This document shows positions 6,247-9,801 of a DNA stretch of 9,801 nt, in pieces. The notes beneath the pieces were generated by a model. The model was not told the DNA's origin and made no database searches. It was given only the letters and a program-made list of their open reading frames with translations. Position 1 is the first letter of the stretch. The number at the start of each line of letters is the position of its first letter. Position numbers and translations under genes: made by a program. Location: contig JADFUQ010000218.1 in NCBI GenBank assembly GCA_015222065.1, positions 1 to 9,801 of the forward strand, given 5' to 3'. Source of the DNA: Bacteroidota bacterium. GTDB lineage: Bacteria; Bacteroidota; Bacteroidia; Bacteroidales; VadinHA17.

Positions 6247-8664
6247 ATGATAAGACATTATTTTATAATTGCCTACAGGAATATTACCCGTCATTTAAAT
6301 TACTCTCTTTTAAACATTGGAGGACTGGCTATTGGATTAGCCAGCTACATTTTTATTGCGATATACATTAATGACGAAATTAGCTATGACAAATTCCATG
6401 ATAAGGCAGACCGTATATACAGGGTTAATCGCCTGTATAATTCAAATGATGTAAATGAGGATGCTGCCACCTGTTCATTTCCTTTTGCACCTGCACTTGA
6501 ATTTGACTATCCGGATATTGTAGAAAGCACCTGCCGGTTCTTTGATTTCCAGGTTTCTAAAATATTTTTCGAGTATCGTGAAGATACCAACAATATTGTA
6601 AAATATAATGAAAGAGGTTTTTTTCTGGTCGATTCAACTGTATTTGACATATTCACATTCTCCTTCGTCAAAGGTGATCCTGCTACTGCATTAAACAGTC
6701 CCAATACAATTGTTCTTACATCCTCTGCTGCTAAACGGTATTTTGGAAAGGAAGACCCTATTGGAAAGATTTTAATTGCAGAAGAGGGGCTGAATTTTGA
6801 AGTTACAGGTGTTATTGAAGATGTTCCTTCACAATCACATTTCAAATTTGATATGCTGGGGTCAATGTCAACATTTCGCCAATCGGGTGAGGGAAAGCTG
6901 CCCCAGACCTGGGTTTGGAATCCCTGCTGGACATATGTTCTGTTACATAAAAATGTTTCACCTGACATTCTGGAAGAAAAATTTCCTGATTTCTACCTTA
7001 ACCATTATCCCGACCTGTCTGACCAGGATGTGACTCTTTATCTCCAAAAATTATTACATATTCATTTGCAGTCGCATCATGTTTATGAAATGCATCCAAA
7101 CGGTAACATATTATATATTTATGTTTTGTCTGCAATTGCACTTATCATACTTGTACTTGCATGTATAAATTTTATGAATCTGACAACAGCTAATTCGGCT
7201 ACAAGGACTAAGGAAATTGGAATAAAGAAGGTTTTTGGAGGAAGCAGGGGTAATCTGACCATCCAATTTTTTAGTGAAACAATTATCCTTAGCCTTTTTG
7301 CACTGGCTATTGCCGGAATAATAATAGAGTCGTTTCTGCCTTTATTTAATCACTTTACCGGAAAAAGTATTAGTTATGGTTTTTTATTGCAGCCTGAGGG
7401 TGTTATTTTTGCAATACTTCTGGCTATTTTTGCCGGTTTTCTCGCCGGAGGATACCCGGCTGTTTTCCTTTCATCATTCAACCCGGTAACTGTTCTACAA
7501 GGAGATTTAAGCAAAGGTACCAAAAGTGGTATAGTCCGTAAAATCCTCGTAATTATACAATTTTCTATTTCTATTGCCCTGATTATTAGCACACTGGTTG
7601 TTTTTACACAATTAAAATTTATTAGGAATGCTAACCTGGGGTTTAATAAAGACCAAATTATACTTATTCCAACAGTTGGACAAATAGTAATCAACTATGA
7701 CACATTTAAAGAAAACCTGTTAAAACATCCTGAGGTGGAATATGTTACAGGGATGGAGGATATTATTGGGGTCAATCACAACACCCGCCAGGTAATTATC
7801 GAAGGTTTATCAAATAACCAAAAATACTGGTATCCAATGTTTATGGTGCGTCATGATTTTATTGAAACATTTAATATTGAAGTGGTTGAAGGCCGTTCAT
7901 TCTCTAAAGAAATAACTTCCGATAATGTACATGCAATTATGATAAACGAGGAGATGGTAAAAAACCTTGGCTGGACAAATAAAGAAGCCATAGGCAAAAG
8001 TATCCGGTCAGACGGAAAGGAAAAGGTTATCGGGGTTTTCAGGGATTTTTATGTTCTTTCTCTCCATAAACCTATTAATAACTTTATACTTGATATTTTA
8101 CAAGATCCAATTCAGGCAGCTCATCTTACCCGTTTTATTGCTATAAGAGTAAATACAAATAATTACAAGAAAACACTAACATTTATTAGAAATGAATGGA
8201 ACCGGTTTGCACCAACACGTCCCTTCGAGTATTCTTTTCTTGATACGGAACTTGATAATCTGTATAAAAATGAAATTAAATTTGGTAAGTTTTCGTTAGT
8301 ATTAACAATACTTACATTGTTTATTGCATGTCTTGGATTAGTTGGCCTGGCTTCTTTTCTTGCCGCACAGAGAAAGAAAGAAATTGGCGTAAGAAGGGTT
8401 TTTGGGGCAAGAATACCGGATGTAGTAAAGCTTTTATCCAATGAATTTATCAGCCTGATACTGGTTGCAAACCTGATTGCCTGGCCATTTGCATATTTTG
8501 TTACAAACAGATGGTTACAAAATTTCTCACAGAAAACACCAGTTAGCTGGACTCTTTACCTTTTTGCAGGTTTGGTCACACTTATAATTGCCTTGATGAT
8601 AACTACATACAGAGCGGTTACAACATCCTCACGAAATCCGGCTGATACAATAAGGCATGAGTAA
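6247..8664 (+). CDS. FtsX/MacB-type ABC transporter permease
   Basis: The 805-residue product is a duplicated FtsX/MacB-type permease. It starts MIRHYFIIAYRNITRHLNYS, the usual cytosolic opening. Likely membrane segments lie at about 21-42, 288-311, 344-364, 386-410, 432-453, 684-706, 733-755 and 770-788, giving two four-helix halves. Two large periplasmic MacB_PCD-like domains sit at about 43-287 and 454-683. Both halves carry the cytosolic signature after their second-domain helix: KEIGIKKVFGG at 322-332 and KEIGVRRVFGA at 711-721, which contact the ATPase. Proteins of this type work with a LolD/MacB-like ATPase to move lipoproteins, peptides or antimicrobials, or to transmit force across the envelope. 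No ATPase or MacA-type adaptor is encoded in the window, so the partner must be elsewhere. The length is typical for the Bacteroidota form. It is divergent from the histidine kinase and has its own promoter. Substrate cannot be inferred. Confidence 0.93.
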   Translation: MIRHYFIIAYRNITRHLNYSLLNIGGLAIGLASYIFIAIYINDEISYDKFHDKADRIYRVNRLYNSNDVNEDAATCSFPFAPALEFDYPDIVESTCRFFDFQVSKIFFEYREDTNNIVKYNERGFFLVDSTVFDIFTFSFVKGDPATALNSPNTIVLTSSAAKRYFGKEDPIGKILIAEEGLNFEVTGVIEDVPSQSHFKFDMLGSMSTFRQSGEGKLPQTWVWNPCWTYVLLHKNVSPDILEEKFPDFYLNHYPDLSDQDVTLYLQKLLHIHLQSHHVYEMHPNGNILYIYVLSAIALIILVLACINFMNLTTANSATRTKEIGIKKVFGGSRGNLTIQFFSETIILSLFALAIAGIIIESFLPLFNHFTGKSISYGFLLQPEGVIFAILLAIFAGFLAGGYPAVFLSSFNPVTVLQGDLSKGTKSGIVRKILVIIQFSISIALIISTLVVFTQLKFIRNANLGFNKDQIILIPTVGQIVINYDTFKENLLKHPEVEYVTGMEDIIGVNHNTRQVIIEGLSNNQKYWYPMFMVRHDFIETFNIEVVEGRSFSKEITSDNVHAIMINEEMVKNLGWTNKEAIGKSIRSDGKEKVIGVFRDFYVLSLHKPINNFILDILQDPIQAAHLTRFIAIRVNTNNYKKTLTFIRNEWNRFAPTRPFEYSFLDTELDNLYKNEIKFGKFSLVLTILTLFIACLGLVGLASFLAAQRKKEIGVRRVFGARIPDVVKLLSNEFISLILVANLIAWPFAYFVTNRWLQNFSQKTPVSWTLYLFAGLVTLIIALMITTYRAVTTSSRNPADTIRHE

Positions 8665-8753
8665 GGAGAAGAGAAGGCTAAATAAATGGATTGTCATTAG
8701 CTTTATGAAAAGTCAGGAGAGATTGCTTCACTTCGTTCGCAAAATCCGTATAC
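8665..8753. other. short convergent spacer with no clear terminator
   Basis: The spacer between the convergent permease and membrane protein genes starts with a purine-rich tract (GGAGAAGAGAAGGC) directly after the permease stop. At 8721-8742 it carries GATTGCTTCACTTCGTTCGC, which resembles short GATTGCTTCG-type intergenic repeats found in many bacteria. No GC-rich hairpin with a T-tract is present, so how the two transcripts end is unclear. Confidence 0.4.
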
Positions 8754-9801
8754 TTATTTTACTTTAATGGTATGCACAAATTCAGAATACCAATACAATC
8801 CAAAAAGGCCAATAATTAATATTCCCATTATTCCTCCGCTTAATGCCGAGGGAACGGCTCCGATTATAATATTTCTTACTATTCCGAGGATAACAGACAC
8901 TGCCGCAATTACAGGTATCCATTCAAAATGATAGCGGATAAACAAAATGTATAACCCCAGCAATATCAAACCTGTGAGCAATCCTGATACAATCCAGAAG
9001 ATATAATTGTCAAGTGAAGCAGCCTGGATCAATATACCTGCAAGAACGGTTAATCCGCCAAACAACCACTTCGATTGAGACCACTGTTTTGTAAAAGTAT
9101 GAAGTCCAAAATAGAGTATTAACAAAATACCGGTAGTGCCAATAAAGCTTTGAATATCGCCAATACCGGTACTAATAATTGGTAACCTTGAATTTGAAGC
9201 ATCAAAATTTGCCCAGAAAGGAGAGGTTTTTATTTCAAATTTTGACAACAGGGCATTTAGTCCGAACAGTGCCAAAGCAAGCCCGATTGCTTTAAGCCAG
9301 TTATACTTATCTGAAACTTTCACAGGAACCAGATTAACTGACATACCACCGATAATACCAAGACCTGCTGAAGAAAATAATCCGCCTATCCCCATTGAAA
9401 CAATAAACATTGTAACAAAATTCGACCATGGTAAACTGGTTTGATAGCCGAACATTACAGAATCCCAGGTAAGGAAGCTGTCAAGAATAAACAAGCCAAG
9501 CAGTCCGATTGCGAAGTACAGGAATATTTTTACAGAGAATTCTTTCCTGGTCCACCTTACAATACCCCAAATCATACCTGCAATAAGCAAAATAATTGAA
9601 AATACACTCCCGATTGTTCTAATAATGCTCCGTTTGCTTTGTCTGTCTTCATATGCTCTTTCCCATTCTTCAGGCACATGAACATAGGAAGATAGTGAAA
9701 TAAGCTTATCACCGGCAATTGATATGCGGTATCTGCCCTGACCTTTATCCAATGTATAGCTTAATGTGTCAGCATACACAAAGGTCCAATTCCTGCGATT
9801 C
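8754..9801 (-). CDS. polytopic membrane protein, N-terminus beyond window
   Basis: The frame is open to the right edge, so the true start lies outside; an in-frame GTG at 9777-9779 exists but the coding-like sequence RRNWTFVYADTLSYTL runs through it, so I treat the gene as 5'-truncated. Counting from that GTG, a soluble stretch with beta-strand character (about 1-50, including GRYRISIAGDKL and SYVHVPEEWERAYEDR) precedes roughly eight or nine hydrophobic segments, at about 55-74, 84-103, 121-150, 163-179, 211-229, 239-254, 259-282, 286-306 and 312-331. It ends with a short basic tail, HTIKVK. The soluble stretch reminds me of segments that precede the membrane part in some large predicted CPBP-type membrane proteins, but the glutamate motif EExxxR and the later histidine motifs of that protease family are absent from the visible part. 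I therefore make no enzyme call. It is convergent with the permease gene. Confidence 0.8.
   Translation of the reverse strand, partial: NRRNWTFVYADTLSYTLDKGQGRYRISIAGDKLISLSSYVHVPEEWERAYEDRQSKRSIIRTIGSVFSIILLIAGMIWGIVRWTRKEFSVKIFLYFAIGLLGLFILDSFLTWDSVMFGYQTSLPWSNFVTMFIVSMGIGGLFSSAGLGIIGGMSVNLVPVKVSDKYNWLKAIGLALALFGLNALLSKFEIKTSPFWANFDASNSRLPIISTGIGDIQSFIGTTGILLILYFGLHTFTKQWSQSKWLFGGLTVLAGILIQAASLDNYIFWIVSGLLTGLILLGLYILFIRYHFEWIPVIAAVSVILGIVRNIIIGAVPSALSGGIMGILIIGLFGLYWYSEFVHTIKVK

Noticed and set aside
6507..6968. Minus-strand ORF of 153 codons inside the permease gene
   Set aside because: It is antisense to a periplasmic domain of a well-supported permease and shows no recognisable motif.
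1..9801. Defence system, prophage, integron or conjugative element
   Set aside because: No nuclease, helicase, integrase, transposase, toxin-antitoxin or phage structural gene is present; the genes are metabolic, envelope or sensory.

Overview
The window looks like chromosomal DNA from a member of the Bacteroidota, probably a free-living Bacteroidales or Marinilabiliales-type organism. The basis is AT-rich DNA, almost no Shine-Dalgarno sites before the genes, two perfect matches to the Bacteroidota -7 element TAnnTTTG, an FtsX/MacB-type permease of the Bacteroidota style, and an OmpA-family protein with a K/E-rich coil plus a lectin-like domain. This placement is inference from gene style; no rRNA or other marker gene is present.

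Layout from left to right: (1) 1-1115, minus: a 6-phosphofructokinase gene cut by the left edge. (2) 1116-1375: a spacer holding a large imperfect inverted repeat (about 1140-1286) and a pyrimidine-rich tract with a 12-bp repeat. (3) 1376-1828, minus: a CYTH-domain protein. (4) 2118-2309, plus: a CspA-type cold-shock protein with its own promoter, a long leader and a strong intrinsic terminator (2339-2367). (5) 2368-2687: a spacer with a possible 32-residue ORF on the minus strand. (6) 2688-3971, plus: a secreted OmpA-family protein. (7) 3972-4250: a hairpin repeat and a pyrimidine-rich block. (8) 4251-5783, minus: a soluble PAS-PAS histidine kinase with no response regulator in view. (9) 5784-6246: a divergent spacer with a purine-rich block, two short tandem repeats and the promoter of the next gene. 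(10) 6247-8664, plus: an FtsX/MacB-type ABC permease without a neighbouring ATPase. (11) 8754-9801, minus: the C-terminal part of a polytopic membrane protein, cut by the right edge.

The genes do not form an obvious operon. Most are single transcription units in alternating orientation, separated by repeat-rich spacers: central glycolysis (pfk), small housekeeping proteins (CYTH, Csp), cell-envelope anchoring (OmpA), sensing (kinase) and envelope transport or stress (permease). I see no phage, transposase, CRISPR array, toxin-antitoxin pair or defence system. The most unusual material is non-coding: a MITE-like inverted repeat, a REP-like hairpin, oppositely polarised purine/pyrimidine blocks on both sides of the histidine kinase, and 7-bp and 14-bp tandem repeats. 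On the protein side, the phosphofructokinase departs from the E. coli enzyme at several catalytic positions.
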